A stretch of DNA of 64,000 bases from Ectothiorhodospira sp. BSL-9 (GCF_001632845.1 NZ_CP011994.1:1240001-1304000), one strand, 5' to 3'. Counted from the stretch's first letter, positions 36,888 through 51,953 are shown. Numbers and translations: made by a program. Notes: generated by a model not told the origin, from the letters alone.

Positions 36888-37397
36888 TCACGCTGGAGGC
36901 GAAAGCCGTCGTTGCATCAGGAGGGCCATTGTACCGCTCACCAGACCGAAAATCAGTGAGAAGGTGAGCAACACCGGCAGGAGTTTGAGCAGGCTGGCAT
37001 GGGGGATGAACAGCCACCAGGCCAGCAGGAACTGCCCCAGCATGTGGGCCAGGGCCGCCAGCACGCACAGCCCCATGGGGCTCAGTGCCTGGCCGGCCAG
37101 ACGATGGGCCAGGCCCAGGACCGCAAGGCTGCACAGGGCACCGGCGGCGCTGAGCCAGAAGGTGGGGCTGAGAAAGGTGCCAATCACCAGGCTGCCGGCC
37201 AGCACCCGCAGGCCGGTCACCCAGGCGGCCATGCGCCAGCCATAGAGCACCAGGACCAGCACGGTGATCACGTTGGCCAGGCCCGGCTTGATGCCCGGCA
37301 GCGGGCTGGGGAAGGCGGCCTCCAGCACATGCACGGCAATGGCCAGGGCGGCCAGCCAGGCAATCAGGTGGTCTTCGCGGGTGGTGGCAATCTGCAC
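36888..37397 (-). CDS. Gx transporter family membrane protein (Hpre_diP_synt_I)
   Basis: The 169-residue protein has five or six hydrophobic helices. The helix-breaking LPGIKPGLANVITV motif is typical of the family once named heptaprenyl diphosphate synthase component I, now the Gx transporter family. These resemble ECF/RnfD-type small membrane subunits. It is immediately downstream of a NusG-II domain protein and ApbE. That order also occurs in other bacteria and suggests work with a covalently bound flavin protein. Role unknown. Confidence 0.85.
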   Translation of the reverse strand: MQIATTREDHLIAWLAALAIAVHVLEAAFPSPLPGIKPGLANVITVLVLVLYGWRMAAWVTGLRVLAGSLVIGTFLSPTFWLSAAGALCSLAVLGLAHRLAGQALSPMGLCVLAALAHMLGQFLLAWWLFIPHASLLKLLPVLLTFSLIFGLVSGTMALLMQRRLSPPA

Positions 37398-37420
37398 GGG
37401 CGTAGGACGATGGCGGGGGG

Positions 37421-37783
37421 TCAGTAGTTCATGCTGTCGAATTCGGCCTCATCGCCCAGCACCTCGATGATCACCCGGTTGGGCAGGCTCACGGCCATGT
37501 CGCCGGCCCGCCTCAGCCAGCCTGCGCTCTGGCAGATGCCCTGGGAGCCGGGAGAGGCGGCGCAGCGCGCGGCGCCATCGGCGATTTCCACCACGGTGAT
37601 GCCGGCGGGACCGGGGATCTCCAGTTGCCGGGCCTCGTCCAGGGGCAGTCGGGCCACCTCCTCGTTGCCGGAAATCACCCGCACCTGCGAGGCGGGGGCC
37701 CCCGGGCTCCAAAGCCAGGCATAGGTGCCGGCCACCAGCCCGCAGGCCAGCAGGATCACCAGGGCGTCGGCGCGGGTGATCAT
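37421..37783 (-). CDS. NusG domain II-containing exported protein
   Basis: The 120-residue protein has an N-terminal hydrophobic anchor (about 8-25) and a NusG domain II-type small beta domain (about 35-115). Two cysteines (in ARCAASP and GICQSAG) could form a disulfide. It overlaps apbE by four bases (ATGA), so its synthesis is coupled to it. Such proteins co-occur with Gx transporter genes and ApbE. Function unknown. Confidence 0.85.
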   Translation of the reverse strand: MITRADALVILLACGLVAGTYAWLWSPGAPASQVRVISGNEEVARLPLDEARQLEIPGPAGITVVEIADGAARCAASPGSQGICQSAGWLRRAGDMAVSLPNRVIIEVLGDEAEFDSMNY

Positions 37784-38865
37784 GCCGACGGGGAGACGGA
37801 CGCCGTGTCCTGCCCGTCGGGCAGCGGCGTGATGACTCGGTCCTTGGGTTCGGTCTCGAAGCGCACGCGCTTTTCCATGGCCGGGGTCATGTACACCACG
37901 CCCGCATCATCAATGAGCATGACCTTCTCGATGCCCAGGCGGGCGGCGATGCGGGGCCAGTCGTCGGCGCCGGCGATGAACAGGGCCGTGCTGGCCACGT
38001 CCGCCTCGGCGGCATCATCATGGATCACGGTGACCGATCGTGTGCCCCGTGCGGGGCGACCGGTGCGTGGGTCGAGAATGTGGTGATAACGCTCGCCCTC
38101 GTGCATGAAATACCGCTCATAGTCGCCGGAGGTGAAGATGGCTTCATCGCCCTTGATCTCGATGGCCGCAAGCACGCCCTGCCCGTCGGGGGCGCGCACG
38201 CCGATGCGCCAGGGGCGGTTGCCCGGCCGGCCAATGGCGCGCAGGTCGCCTCCGGCATTGAGGATGGCGTTTTCCACCCCTAACTCCTTGAGGTGCTCCA
38301 TGGCCTGGTGCAGGCCATACCCCTTGGCGTAGGCCCCCAGGTCCAGGCGCACGGCGGTGTTGTGACTGCGCATGCGGATGCCGTCGATCCATACATCGTC
38401 CATGGAGGGTTCTTGCTCCAGGATCGCCTGAATCTCCGCGTCATCGGGCGGCGGGCCCTGGGGGTCGTCCGACTGAAAGCCCCACAGGGCAAACAGTTCT
38501 CCCAGGGCCGGGTTGAACAAGCCCTCGGTGGCCTCGGAGAGCCGTTTGGCCTCGATGATCAGCGGCAGTACCGAGGGGTTGGCGGAGAATTCCATGCCGG
38601 TGGCCAGCAGTTGGTTGGTGCGCCCCATGGGGCCGGGTTCCCAGGCATGCCAGGCGCCGTGCATGTAGTCCAGATCCGCCCGTACCGCCTCGGCGGCGGT
38701 GCGGGCCAGTTCCCGGTCAGCGGTGTAGATGTTCAGTTCGATGATGGTGCCGAAGGCGATGAAACGGTCACGATGAATCTCCGGGCGCTCGCAGCCGACC
38801 ACAAGGGTGGTGGTCACGATGATGGCCAGTACCGCAGCGGCCCTGTGAAGGATTGCCCGGCTCAT
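37780..38865 (-). CDS. apbE: FAD:protein FMN transferase (lipoprotein)
   Basis: The 361-residue protein starts with a signal peptide and a lipobox LVVGC (Cys25), so it should be a periplasmic lipoprotein. The ApbE domain has FGTIIELNIY, the AYAKGYGLHQA block, NAGGDLRAIG and HHILDPRTGRPA. It moves FMN from FAD to a Thr in target proteins such as RnfG, RnfD, NqrB and NqrC. The target here is unknown; the adjacent Gx and NusG-II proteins are the first candidates for partners. It overlaps gshB by four bases. Confidence 0.94.
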   Translation of the reverse strand: MSRAILHRAAAVLAIIVTTTLVVGCERPEIHRDRFIAFGTIIELNIYTADRELARTAAEAVRADLDYMHGAWHAWEPGPMGRTNQLLATGMEFSANPSVLPLIIEAKRLSEATEGLFNPALGELFALWGFQSDDPQGPPPDDAEIQAILEQEPSMDDVWIDGIRMRSHNTAVRLDLGAYAKGYGLHQAMEHLKELGVENAILNAGGDLRAIGRPGNRPWRIGVRAPDGQGVLAAIEIKGDEAIFTSGDYERYFMHEGERYHHILDPRTGRPARGTRSVTVIHDDAAEADVASTALFIAGADDWPRIAARLGIEKVMLIDDAGVVYMTPAMEKRVRFETEPKDRVITPLPDGQDTASVSPSA

Positions 38866-39827
38866 GCCTCAGCCTCCAGTTTGCGGGCGATGGCGCCCAT
38901 GAGTTGATCCCCGATGTCCAGTCCGAACAGGGCGTCCAGTTCCCGGATGCAGGTGGGGCTGGTCACATTGATTTCGGTGAGGTAATCGCCGATCACGTCC
39001 AGGCCCACGAAGGTCAGTCCCTTCTCCCTGAGCCTGGGGCCCACCTGCTGGCAGATCCATTGATCCCGGTCGCTGAGCGCCAGACCCTCGCCACGCCCGC
39101 CCACGGCCAGGTTGGCGCGGTTTTCACCCTCGGCCGGGATGCGGGCCAGGGCGTAGGGCACCGGTTCACCGTCGATGAGCAGGATGCGCTTGTCCCCCTG
39201 ACGATATTCGGGCAGGAAGCGCTGCGCCATCACCGTGCGGGTGCCCCGTTGCGTGATGGTTTCCAGGATGACCCCCGTGTTGCTGTCCCCCGGGGTGAGG
39301 CGGAATACGGAAACGCCTCCCATGCCGTCCAGGGGTTTGACCACGATATCCCCCTGCCGTGCCATGAATTCGCGGATGCGACCGGGGTCGCGGCTGACCA
39401 GCGTGGGTGGGCAGCACTGGGGGAACCAGGCGGTGAACAGCTTTTCATTGGCGTCCCGCAGGCTGGCCGGGTGATTCACCACATGGCAGCCCTCGGCCAT
39501 GGCCAGCTCCAGCAAATAGGTGGTGTAGATGTACTCCATGTCGAAGGGCGGATCCTTGCGCATGAGGATCACGTCCAGGTCGGACAGAGGGTGGGTGCCG
39601 GCCTCACCCAGCCTGTACCAGTGCGTGGGGTCGTCGCGGACCGCCAGCGGGCGAGAGCTGGCCAGCACGCGGCCGTCCTCCAGCCACAGGTCGCCCTGTT
39701 CCAGATAATGCAGATGCCAGCCCCGGGACTGGGCTGCCAGCAGCATGGCCAGGGTGGAGTCTTTCTTCACCTGGATGCCCGCAATCGGGTCCATGACTAC
39801 GCCCAATCGGATGTCTGTGCCGTTCAT
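38862..39827 (-). CDS. gshB: Glutathione synthetase
   Basis: It has 320 residues from the ATG at 39827. The ATP-grasp ligase joins gamma-glutamylcysteine and glycine. Landmarks are LGVVMDPI at the start, LMRKDPPFD, VVKPLDGMGGVSVF and the final EINVTSPTC. The frame continues upstream to 39995, but that part would overlap pilG and has no homology I recognise. The gshB–tonB–algH order is the Pseudomonas one. It is divergent from pilG. Confidence 0.96.
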   Translation of the reverse strand: MNGTDIRLGVVMDPIAGIQVKKDSTLAMLLAAQSRGWHLHYLEQGDLWLEDGRVLASSRPLAVRDDPTHWYRLGEAGTHPLSDLDVILMRKDPPFDMEYIYTTYLLELAMAEGCHVVNHPASLRDANEKLFTAWFPQCCPPTLVSRDPGRIREFMARQGDIVVKPLDGMGGVSVFRLTPGDSNTGVILETITQRGTRTVMAQRFLPEYRQGDKRILLIDGEPVPYALARIPAEGENRANLAVGGRGEGLALSDRDQWICQQVGPRLREKGLTFVGLDVIGDYLTEINVTSPTCIRELDALFGLDIGDQLMGAIARKLEAEA

Positions 39828-39968
39828 CGGCCCACCCCACACGCTTTCAAGGAGAATGGGTGCATCATACAAGACAGCAAAGGCAAAGCCATTGGCGGCC
39901 GCTTGGGGTTTTGTTTGATACGGCCCTGGCCATGGAGTAAATTCGGGAGCCTGTCTTGACACAACGGC

Positions 39969-40400
39969 ATGCACGGGGGCGTCGTGAGCGAACACACCGA
40001 GGAAGGCGGTAACGGGGAGGAGGATCTCTCAGGACTCAAGGTGATGGTCATCGACGATAGCAAGACCATCCGGCGCACGGCAGAGACGCTGCTGAAAAAG
40101 CATGGCTGCGAGGTCGTGACGGCCACCGACGGCTTTGAGGCCCTGGCCAAGATCGCCGAGCACAAGCCGGACATCATCTTTGTGGATATCATGATGCCGC
40201 GGCTGGATGGCTATCAGACCTGCGCACTCATCAAGCACAACCGGTTGTTCAAGCAGACGCCGGTGATCATGCTGTCCAGCAAGGACAGCATCTTCGACAA
40301 GGCCCGGGGGCGTATCGTCGGCTCGGAGCAGTACCTGACCAAACCCTTCACCCGTGACGACCTGCTGGGCGCCATCAGGTCGCATGTCAGGAAACAATAG
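39969..40400 (+). CDS. pilG: Twitching-motility response regulator PilG
   Basis: The 143-residue single receiver domain has VIDDSKTIRR at the start, phospho-acceptor Asp in FVDIMMPRLDG, and the conserved Lys in YLTKPFT. An N-terminal extension of about 20 acidic residues precedes the domain; a GTG at 39984 is an alternative start. In the Pil-Chp pathway PilG is phosphorylated by ChpA and promotes pilus extension and cAMP signalling. It is the first gene of the operon. Confidence 0.95.
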   Translation: MHGGVVSEHTEEGGNGEEDLSGLKVMVIDDSKTIRRTAETLLKKHGCEVVTATDGFEALAKIAEHKPDIIFVDIMMPRLDGYQTCALIKHNRLFKQTPVIMLSSKDSIFDKARGRIVGSEQYLTKPFTRDDLLGAIRSHVRKQ

Positions 40401-40487
40401 GCCAGGCCCGGGGTGGGGCCGACCATACCCGGCCCATACCGCCATCAGGGCGGATGAGGCCCAGAGCATCCATAGGGAGACCATGTC

Positions 40488-40850
40488 ATGACCCGCATCC
40501 TGGTGGTCGATGATTCACCCACCGAACTGCATGTCATCAAGACCATGCTGGGAAAGCATGGCTACGAGGTGAGCACCGCTTCCAGTGGTGAGGATGGCAT
40601 GGCCAAGGCGCGGGAGACCCTGCCGGATCTCATCCTCATGGATGTGGTCATGCCGGGTCTCAATGGTTTTCAGGCCACCCGGCAGCTGAGCCAGGACGCC
40701 GCAACCGCCAGGATCCCGGTGATTGTGGTCACCACGAAGGATCAGGAGACGGACCGGGTCTGGGCCATGCGCCAGGGTGCGCGGGATTACATCGTCAAGC
40801 CCGTGAAGGAGAAGGATCTGCTGGAACGGCTCAAGGATATCCTGCCCTGA
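40488..40850 (+). CDS. pilH: Twitching-motility response regulator PilH
   Basis: The 120-residue receiver domain contains VVDDSPTELH, the phospho-acceptor Asp in LILMDVVMPGLNG, and the IVKPVKEKD lysine. PilH opposes PilG, probably as a phosphate sink. Its stop overlaps the pilI start (TGATG). Gene order pilG-pilH-pilI-pilJ-chpA is the standard one. Confidence 0.95.
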   Translation: MTRILVVDDSPTELHVIKTMLGKHGYEVSTASSGEDGMAKARETLPDLILMDVVMPGLNGFQATRQLSQDAATARIPVIVVTTKDQETDRVWAMRQGARDYIVKPVKEKDLLERLKDILP

Positions 40851-41410
40851 TGGAGTCCACCCAGACCCATACGGCGGCCGCGGACCCCTTCGCCTACCTG
40901 GTCTCCGTGGAGCGCAAGGGGCGCTCCCTGGGGGGGCAGTTGCCCATCCAGGAAGAACTGCGCGGGGCCTGGAAGGGCGTTCTTTTCCGCATTCACGGCG
41001 AATCGCTGCTGGCCCCCATGGAACAGGTGGCCGAGATCGTCACGCCTCCCTCGTTTACGCGCATTCCCGGGGTTAAGCCCTGGGCCCTGGGCATGGCCAA
41101 CATGCGGGGCAATCTGCTGCCCATGATGGATCTGCACGGGTTCCTGTACGGCGACAATCTGGAATTCGATCCGCGACGGCAACGTCTGCTGGTGATGAAT
41201 CACCAGGGCGTGTATGCCGGGCTGCTGGTGGAGAGTGTACTGGGGATGAAGCACTACTGGCGTGAAGAGCGGCTCGACGACGTGCCCGAGGTGGATGCGC
41301 GCCTGCAGCCCTACCTGGCCGGGGCCTGCCGCCGGGGGACTGAACACCTGGCGGTGTTCAGTCCATGGAAGCTGGTGGACGACGAACAATTCATGAACAT
41401 CTCGGCGTAA
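40850..41410 (+). CDS. pilI: CheW-like adaptor PilI
   Basis: The 186-residue protein has a single CheW SH3-like domain, with [15 protein letters not shown] at its start and [16 protein letters not shown] in the middle. It should couple the receptor PilJ to the kinase ChpA. It starts within the pilH stop codon and is followed after 61 bp by pilJ. Confidence 0.94.
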   Translation: MESTQTHTAAADPFAYLVSVERKGRSLGGQLPIQEELRGAWKGVLFRIHGESLLAPMEQVAEIVTPPSFTRIPGVKPWALGMANMRGNLLPMMDLHGFLYGDNLEFDPRRQRLLVMNHQGVYAGLLVESVLGMKHYWREERLDDVPEVDARLQPYLAGACRRGTEHLAVFSPWKLVDDEQFMNISA

Positions 41411-41471
41411 GCCGGAATCACACACAGGGTGCCATGGCGGCAGACGCCCATGGCGGGTCGAGGGAGACACG

Positions 41472-43568
41472 ATGAAATCGCCTTCAAGTGACGGGGCCGC
41501 GAAGATGGGCATCAGCCGGGGCATGGCGGTGCTCACCGGAATTGTGGTGCTGTTGATGCTGCTGACCGTGTCCGCCTTTGTGTATTACACCATGCAGGTG
41601 GGCAACAGTCGGGACTATGCCGCTGTCGCCGCGGATCAACGATTGTGGGTTCAGCGCCTGGAGTCCCAGGCCCGGGTGGCCGCAGCGGGCGATGATGCCG
41701 CCTTTGTGGAGTTGCGGCGCCACCGGGATCGTCTGGACGCTTCACTGACCCGTTTGCGGGATGGCGATGCCGACATCACGCCGGTCTCCGGGGCCCTGAC
41801 GGGGCCGCTGCGGGATCTGCGCGGCGCCTGGGACAGTTTCCGCCCCCCCCTGAATGACCTGCTGGATGCCCGCTCCACCCTGGCCGATGCCAGCGAGCGC
41901 GCCGGGCGCGCCGCTCCGGCACTGTCCCAACTGCGCGAGTCGGCACAGGTGCTGGCCGGCGATCTGGCGGAGGCCGGGGCGCAGTCCGACCGGGTCTATC
42001 TGGCGGCCCGTGTCGCCATGGGCGGTCGGGATATGGAGCGGGATCTACTGCTTGTCGAGGCCGGCGAGGGGCTTCCTGGCAGCGCCCAGCGTCTGGAGCA
42101 GGGGCTGCGGCGTGTGGAAGCGGACATCAATCGCCTGCAGGCCTTTGCATTGCCGGAAAACGATGTGGCACCGGCCATGACAGATCAGGTGAGCCAGATT
42201 CAGGACCATCTGGACAGCTTGCGCCCCGACCTTCAAGCCCTGGCGGGGCTGTCTTCCAGCCTGGCCCGGGTGTCCACCTCCGCCGATCAGGCGAATGCCC
42301 AGGCCGGCGAACTGCTGGCCGCCGTGGGCGGCTTTCAGGAGGCCGTGGACCGCCATGCTGCCGGGCTCAGCAAGTGGGTGATCGCCGGTTACCTGCTGGC
42401 GGCCCTGACGGTGGCGACCATCGGCCTGCTGGCCTATCTCTTCTATCAGGACGCCCAGCGCCGACTGGCGGTGACCACGGAGCAGAATCGTCGCAACCAG
42501 CGGGCCATCCTGCGCCTGCTGGATGAGATGACCAACCTGGCCGAAGGGGACCTGACCGTCCATGCCACGGTCACCGAGGACATCACCGGTGCCATCGCCG
42601 ACTCGGTGAACTACGCCATCGATGCCCTGCGCAGCCTGGTGACCACCATCAACCAGACGGCCATGCAGGTCTCCACCGCGGCGGTGAAGACCCAGGCCAC
42701 CGCCCTGCGCCTGGCCGACGCGTCCAACCATCAGGCCCGGGAGATCGCCTCCGCGTCCTCCGGCGTGACCGACATGGCCGACTCCATCGAGCAGGTGTCC
42801 CGCTCCGCCGAGTCCTCCGCCGAGGTGGCGCAAAAGTCCGTGCAGATCGCCTCCAAGGGGGCGCTCACCGTGCGCAAGACCATCGACGGCATGGACACCA
42901 TCCGCGAGCAGATCCAGGAGACCTCCAAGCGCATCAAGCGCCTGGGTGAATCCTCTCAGGAGATCGGCGACATCGTCAGCCTGATCACCGATATCGCCGA
43001 TCAGACCAACATCCTGGCCCTGAATGCTGCCATCCAGGCCTCCTCCGCCGGTGAGGCGGGGCGCGGATTCGCGGTGGTGGCCGACGAGGTGCAACGTCTG
43101 GCCGAGCGTTCGTCCAACGCCAGCAAGCAGATCGAGGCCCTGGTCAAGACCATCCAGGCAGACACCAAGGAGGCGGTCATCTCCATGGAACAGTCCACCT
43201 CCAACGTGGTGGGCGGCGCCAAGCTGGCCTTCGACGCCGGCGATGCCCTGGCCGAGATCGAGGGGGTGTCCCACCAGCTGGCCGACCTGATCGCCAACAT
43301 CTCCAAGGCGGCGCGCCAGCAATCCGAGGTGGCGCAGAACATCTCCAACACCATGAACGTCATCCAGGAGATCACCATGCAGACCTCCGATGGCACCAAC
43401 GAGACGGCCGTTTCCATCGGCAACCTGGCCAATCTGGCCTCCGAACTGCGCAAGTCGGTCTCCGGCTTCAAGCTACCCGAATCCGAGCAGCTGGAGACGG
43501 TGATCATCGACCCCGCCGACACGGGTCAGGGAGACAAGTCGGGCCGATCCGATCAGGGTCCGGCCTGA
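41472..43568 (+). CDS. pilJ: Methyl-accepting chemotaxis protein PilJ
   Basis: The 698-residue transducer has a first transmembrane helix (about 19-41) and a periplasmic PilJ-type helical sensor region (about 42-300). A second helix (about 302-325), a HAMP region and a long coiled-coil signalling domain follow. The kinase-contact hairpin is [23 protein letters not shown]. The C-terminus is acidic and lacks a CheR-docking pentapeptide. It senses pilus or surface contact in Pseudomonas and controls ChpA. Confidence 0.95.
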   Translation: MKSPSSDGAAKMGISRGMAVLTGIVVLLMLLTVSAFVYYTMQVGNSRDYAAVAADQRLWVQRLESQARVAAAGDDAAFVELRRHRDRLDASLTRLRDGDADITPVSGALTGPLRDLRGAWDSFRPPLNDLLDARSTLADASERAGRAAPALSQLRESAQVLAGDLAEAGAQSDRVYLAARVAMGGRDMERDLLLVEAGEGLPGSAQRLEQGLRRVEADINRLQAFALPENDVAPAMTDQVSQIQDHLDSLRPDLQALAGLSSSLARVSTSADQANAQAGELLAAVGGFQEAVDRHAAGLSKWVIAGYLLAALTVATIGLLAYLFYQDAQRRLAVTTEQNRRNQRAILRLLDEMTNLAEGDLTVHATVTEDITGAIADSVNYAIDALRSLVTTINQTAMQVSTAAVKTQATALRLADASNHQAREIASASSGVTDMADSIEQVSRSAESSAEVAQKSVQIASKGALTVRKTIDGMDTIREQIQETSKRIKRLGESSQEIGDIVSLITDIADQTNILALNAAIQASSAGEAGRGFAVVADEVQRLAERSSNASKQIEALVKTIQADTKEAVISMEQSTSNVVGGAKLAFDAGDALAEIEGVSHQLADLIANISKAARQQSEVAQNISNTMNVIQEITMQTSDGTNETAVSIGNLANLASELRKSVSGFKLPESEQLETVIIDPADTGQGDKSGRSDQGPA

Positions 43569-43650
43569 TGCCCGAGCATTCAGGGCAATGACCTGCGGGG
43601 CACGACAATCGCCGGTTCGCTAACACCATTGGGAACAGGCTGGGTGGGCC

Positions 43651-49178
<5,528 letters not shown>

Positions 49179-49182
<4 letters not shown>

Positions 49183-49649
49183 GCGACCAACAACCGGACA
49201 GCGTCAACTGTTTCATCATCTCCCTGCAGGAGCAGAACCTGCTGCTGCCCCAGTCGGTGGCGGTGGAAGTGGTGACCCAGCAGGTGGTGCGGGGCGTGCC
49301 CGGTGCCCCCGCGTGGCTGCGCGGGGTGTTCGACTGGCGCCAGGCCCAGGTCCCCATCGTTTCCCTGGACACCCTGCTGCAGGTGCCCGAGGAGCGTCAG
49401 ACCCGCATCAACCGTTTCGTGGTGCTGCATGGGGTGGAACGCCATGCGGGCCTGGACTATTATGGCCTGCAGGTACGGGGCATCCCCCACCCCGTGAAGC
49501 TCAGCCCCGCCGATATCGAACTGGAACCGCGCCGCGAGGAGGACCCGCCGGTGATTGCCGCCCGGGTGCGTGCCAGTGGGGTGCTGTGCATCATCCCCGC
49601 CTTCGAGATGATGGAGGATATGCTCCAGGCGGGGCTTCAGGGGCTTTGA
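49179..49649 (+). CDS. chpC: CheW-like protein ChpC
   Basis: The 156-residue CheW domain starts at the ATGA shared with the chpA stop. Blocks LLLPQSVAVEVV and APAWLRGVFDWRQAQVPIVSLD follow the CheW pattern. In Pseudomonas ChpC is a second adaptor of the pathway. Its stop is directly adjacent to the stop of convergent rsmE. Confidence 0.9.
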
Positions 49650-50411
49650 TCAGCCCATGTCCCCCCACAGGGACTGGATGATCGCCAGGGCCGCCACACC
49701 GGCGGTCTCCGTGCGCAGCACCCTGGGGCCCAGTTGCACCGGGCTCAGGCCGCAGTGACGGGCCTGGGCAATCTCGCCTTCCTCCAGCCCGCCCTCCGGG
49801 CCGATCAGCAGCGTGACCGCCTGGGGCTGATCCCTGGATGCCGCCAGATCCCCAAGACCTGATGTGGCCTCCGGGTCCAGTACCAGCGACCATGAGGCGA
49901 CTTCCTGTGCCTCGCGCTCCGATTGCTCGTCCAGCCACTGGCTCAGGGGCAGGGGGGGCAGCAATTCCGGGATGTCCGTGCGACCACTTTGCTCGCAGGC
50001 GCTGATGATCACTCCACGCCAGTGGTCCAGGCGCTTTTGCATGCGTTTCGGGTCGTCATGGGTCACGCTGCGCCTGGCCACCAGCGGCTGAATCCGGCTC
50101 ACCCCCAGTTCCGTGGCCTTTTGCAGGCTGTAGTCCATGCGGTCCCCCTTGGCGATACCCTGCAGCAGGGTCACGCGCAGGGCCGGGCGGGTGTCCCGGG
50201 GTTGGTGTTCATCAATGCGCACCCGGGAGGCCCTGCGTTCGGCCTGGGTGAGGGTGGCGGCATATTCGCCGCCCTGGCCGTTGAAGAGTATCAGCGGTGC
50301 CCCTACCCGCAGCCGCAGCACCTGCACCACATGCCGGTGGGCGCGTTCGTCCAGGGCGATCTCGTCGCCGGTTTGCAGGGGTTGATCGATGAAGCAGCGT
50401 GGGATGCGCAT
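49650..50411 (-). CDS. rsmE: 16S rRNA (uracil(1498)-N3)-methyltransferase
   Basis: The 253-residue SPOUT methyltransferase has the N-terminal PUA-like segment RAHRHVVQVLRLR and the SAM knot with LLIGPEGGLEEGEI and the late LGPRVLRTETA. It methylates U1498 of 16S rRNA. It is convergent with chpC with no gap. The comM fragment lies upstream after 73 bp. Confidence 0.95.
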   Translation of the reverse strand: MRIPRCFIDQPLQTGDEIALDERAHRHVVQVLRLRVGAPLILFNGQGGEYAATLTQAERRASRVRIDEHQPRDTRPALRVTLLQGIAKGDRMDYSLQKATELGVSRIQPLVARRSVTHDDPKRMQKRLDHWRGVIISACEQSGRTDIPELLPPLPLSQWLDEQSEREAQEVASWSLVLDPEATSGLGDLAASRDQPQAVTLLIGPEGGLEEGEIAQARHCGLSPVQLGPRVLRTETAGVAALAIIQSLWGDMG

Positions 50412-50484
50412 GGCCAGGGTCCGGTGGCTGTCACAGGGAGGCGGCTCACCTTACCCGTTGTGCCGGCCGTGCTCCAGTCCCGGA

Positions 50485-51161
50485 TCACCCGCCCGTGTCT
50501 TCCCGCCAGCGGTCCATGGCCCGGTAACTCAGGGCCTCCATGAGATGCGTCTGCTGGATGGTGGCCTGCTGGTCCATGTCCGCCAGGGTGCGGGCCACCC
50601 GCAGGATGCGGTGATAGCTGCGCGCAGACAGCCGGAACCGGTCCATGGCCTGTTCCAGCAGGCGTCGGTTCTCGGGGCTCAGTTCGGTCAGCCGCTCCAG
50701 TTCACGGCCGGAGAGGGCCGCATTCAGGCAGCCCTGTCGCGCCAACTGGCCGTTGCGACAACGCAGCACGCGGGCCCGCACGGTGGCGCTGGACTCCGGG
50801 GTGGGGCCGGCGTCCATGAGCAGATCCCGGGGCAGGCGCGGCACCTCGATGCACAGGTCGATGCGATCCAGCAGGGGCGCCGAGATGCGCCCGCGCTGAC
50901 GCCTGCGTTGCTCCGGTGTGCAGCGGCATTGCGGCCCCAGGTCGCAGTCATATCCCTGGGGACAGGGGTTCATGGCCGCCACCAGTTGAAACCGCGCGGG
51001 AAACTCCGCCTGATGTGCCGCCCGGGAAATGGTGATCTGGCCGGTCTCCAGGGGTTCCCGCAGCACGTCCAGCACCCGGCGATCGAACTCGGCCATCTCA
51101 TCCAGGAACAGGATGCCGTTGTGGGCCAGGGAAATCTCCCCGGGGCGGGGGCGTGAGCCAC
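50485..51161 (-). pseudogene. comM: ComM (YifB/Mg-chelatase-like helicase), C-terminal fragment split by the Tn7-like island
   Basis: About 225 C-terminal codons of comM remain. They include the Walker B block GILFLDEMAEFDRRV, NPCPQGYDCD with its Cys-rich insert (CRCTPEQRRR), and the C-terminal GRELERL/SARSYHRIL region. The N-terminal Lon-like domain and Walker A are missing. Homology stops abruptly at the codons for GSRPRPGEIS, where the intact protein would read GGGS; beyond 51162 the sequence is transposon end. The frame continues 12 codons into the island, giving a chimeric N-terminus that begins at 51198. ComM is a branch-migration helicase needed for efficient natural transformation. 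Confidence 0.93.
51157..51161. other. Candidate 5-bp target-site duplication, left copy
   Basis: GCCAC lies immediately outside the island terminus TGTGAATTCC. Tn7-family elements make 5-bp duplications. On the comM strand it reads GTGGC, inside the Gly-rich GGGS codons. The second copy should adjoin the right end, beyond the window, so the assignment is unconfirmed. Confidence 0.5.
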
Positions 51162-51234
51162 TGTGAATTCCACAAAAAATGCCGATTGCAGCTATCATAG
51201 ATCAATGACATACGGTGATTTTTACATGAATTGA
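51162..51234. repeat. Left transposon end with imperfect inverted repeats
   Basis: The terminus TGTGAATTCCACAAAAAATG is followed about 50 bp later, at 51213-51232, by a sequence whose complement is AATTCATGTAAAAATCACCG. Aligned with AATTCCACAAAAAATGCCG at 51166-51184 it shares AATTC, an A-rich core and CCG. These are candidate TnsB-binding sites. Tn7 ends typically hold several sites of about 22 bp; only two could be picked out by eye. Confidence 0.55.
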
Positions 51235-51272
51235 CCTGACCAGATAACAGGAATAAGCCGGACTGGATTGGC

Positions 51273-51953
51273 ATGGAACAAGAAATTAACGGACTGACTT
51301 CGATGCGCCCTGTGCGCTCCATCGGCACGAGCCGCCGGAGCGTGACTGGGCGGGTCGCCTTTGGTGGAAAATCGATCCCCTTCGAGTCCTCGTTGGAGCG
51401 GGATTTCCTGGTCTTGCTCGATTTTGACTTGGCGGTGGAGGATGTTCTGGAGCAGCCGTGTCGCATCACGTTCACGGATGCGAACGGTCGGGAACGCCAC
51501 TACACGCCCGACTTCCTCGTGGAGTACGGGGATGGCGAACGCGTGATCTTTGAGGTGAAGTACCGTGCCAACCTGAAGGACGAGTGGACTTCACTGAAGC
51601 CGCGCTTTCGGGCCGCTATACGGTACGCCAAGCAGAATGGCATGCGCTTCTCGATCGCGACGGAGGTCGAAATCAGAGGCGGGGCCTATCTGGCCAACGC
51701 CAGGTTTCTGCGACCATATCGAGACTATAAGTGGACACCGGCCATCGACGAACACCTGATCAAGACGCTCGTCACCCTTGGTGAAACCACGCCGGAATCG
51801 TTGTTGGCGGCGGCCTACTGGACCCTGGAGAACAGGATCAAGGCCGTCTCGAGCCTTTGGCGCTTGGTCGCGACCCGAAGGATCCATGCGGATCTTTACG
51901 AACCCCTCACGATGGCAACGCCCATCTGGACAACGCTGGAGGATGGCCTCTGA
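51273..51953 (+). CDS. tnsA: TnsA-like endonuclease (TniC)
   Basis: The 226-residue protein has a PD-(D/E)xK nuclease core: a Glu in FESSLERDF (Glu38 or Glu42), Asp80 in YTPDFLVEY, and Glu94-Val-Lys96 in VIFEVKYR. A C-terminal winged-helix-like domain (about 150-226) fits the TnsC-contact part of TnsA. TnsA cuts the 5' ends of the element while TnsB cuts the 3' ends, giving cut-and-paste movement. It is the first gene of the module, about 110 bp from the island terminus, and its stop overlaps the tnsB start (TGATG). Confidence 0.93.
   Translation: MEQEINGLTSMRPVRSIGTSRRSVTGRVAFGGKSIPFESSLERDFLVLLDFDLAVEDVLEQPCRITFTDANGRERHYTPDFLVEYGDGERVIFEVKYRANLKDEWTSLKPRFRAAIRYAKQNGMRFSIATEVEIRGGAYLANARFLRPYRDYKWTPAIDEHLIKTLVTLGETTPESLLAAAYWTLENRIKAVSSLWRLVATRRIHADLYEPLTMATPIWTTLEDGL

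Noticed and set aside
42045-43322. 425-codon open frame antisense to pilJ
   Set aside because: The coiled-coil coding of pilJ produces long open complements. The composition is Gly/Leu/Asp-rich without any motif.
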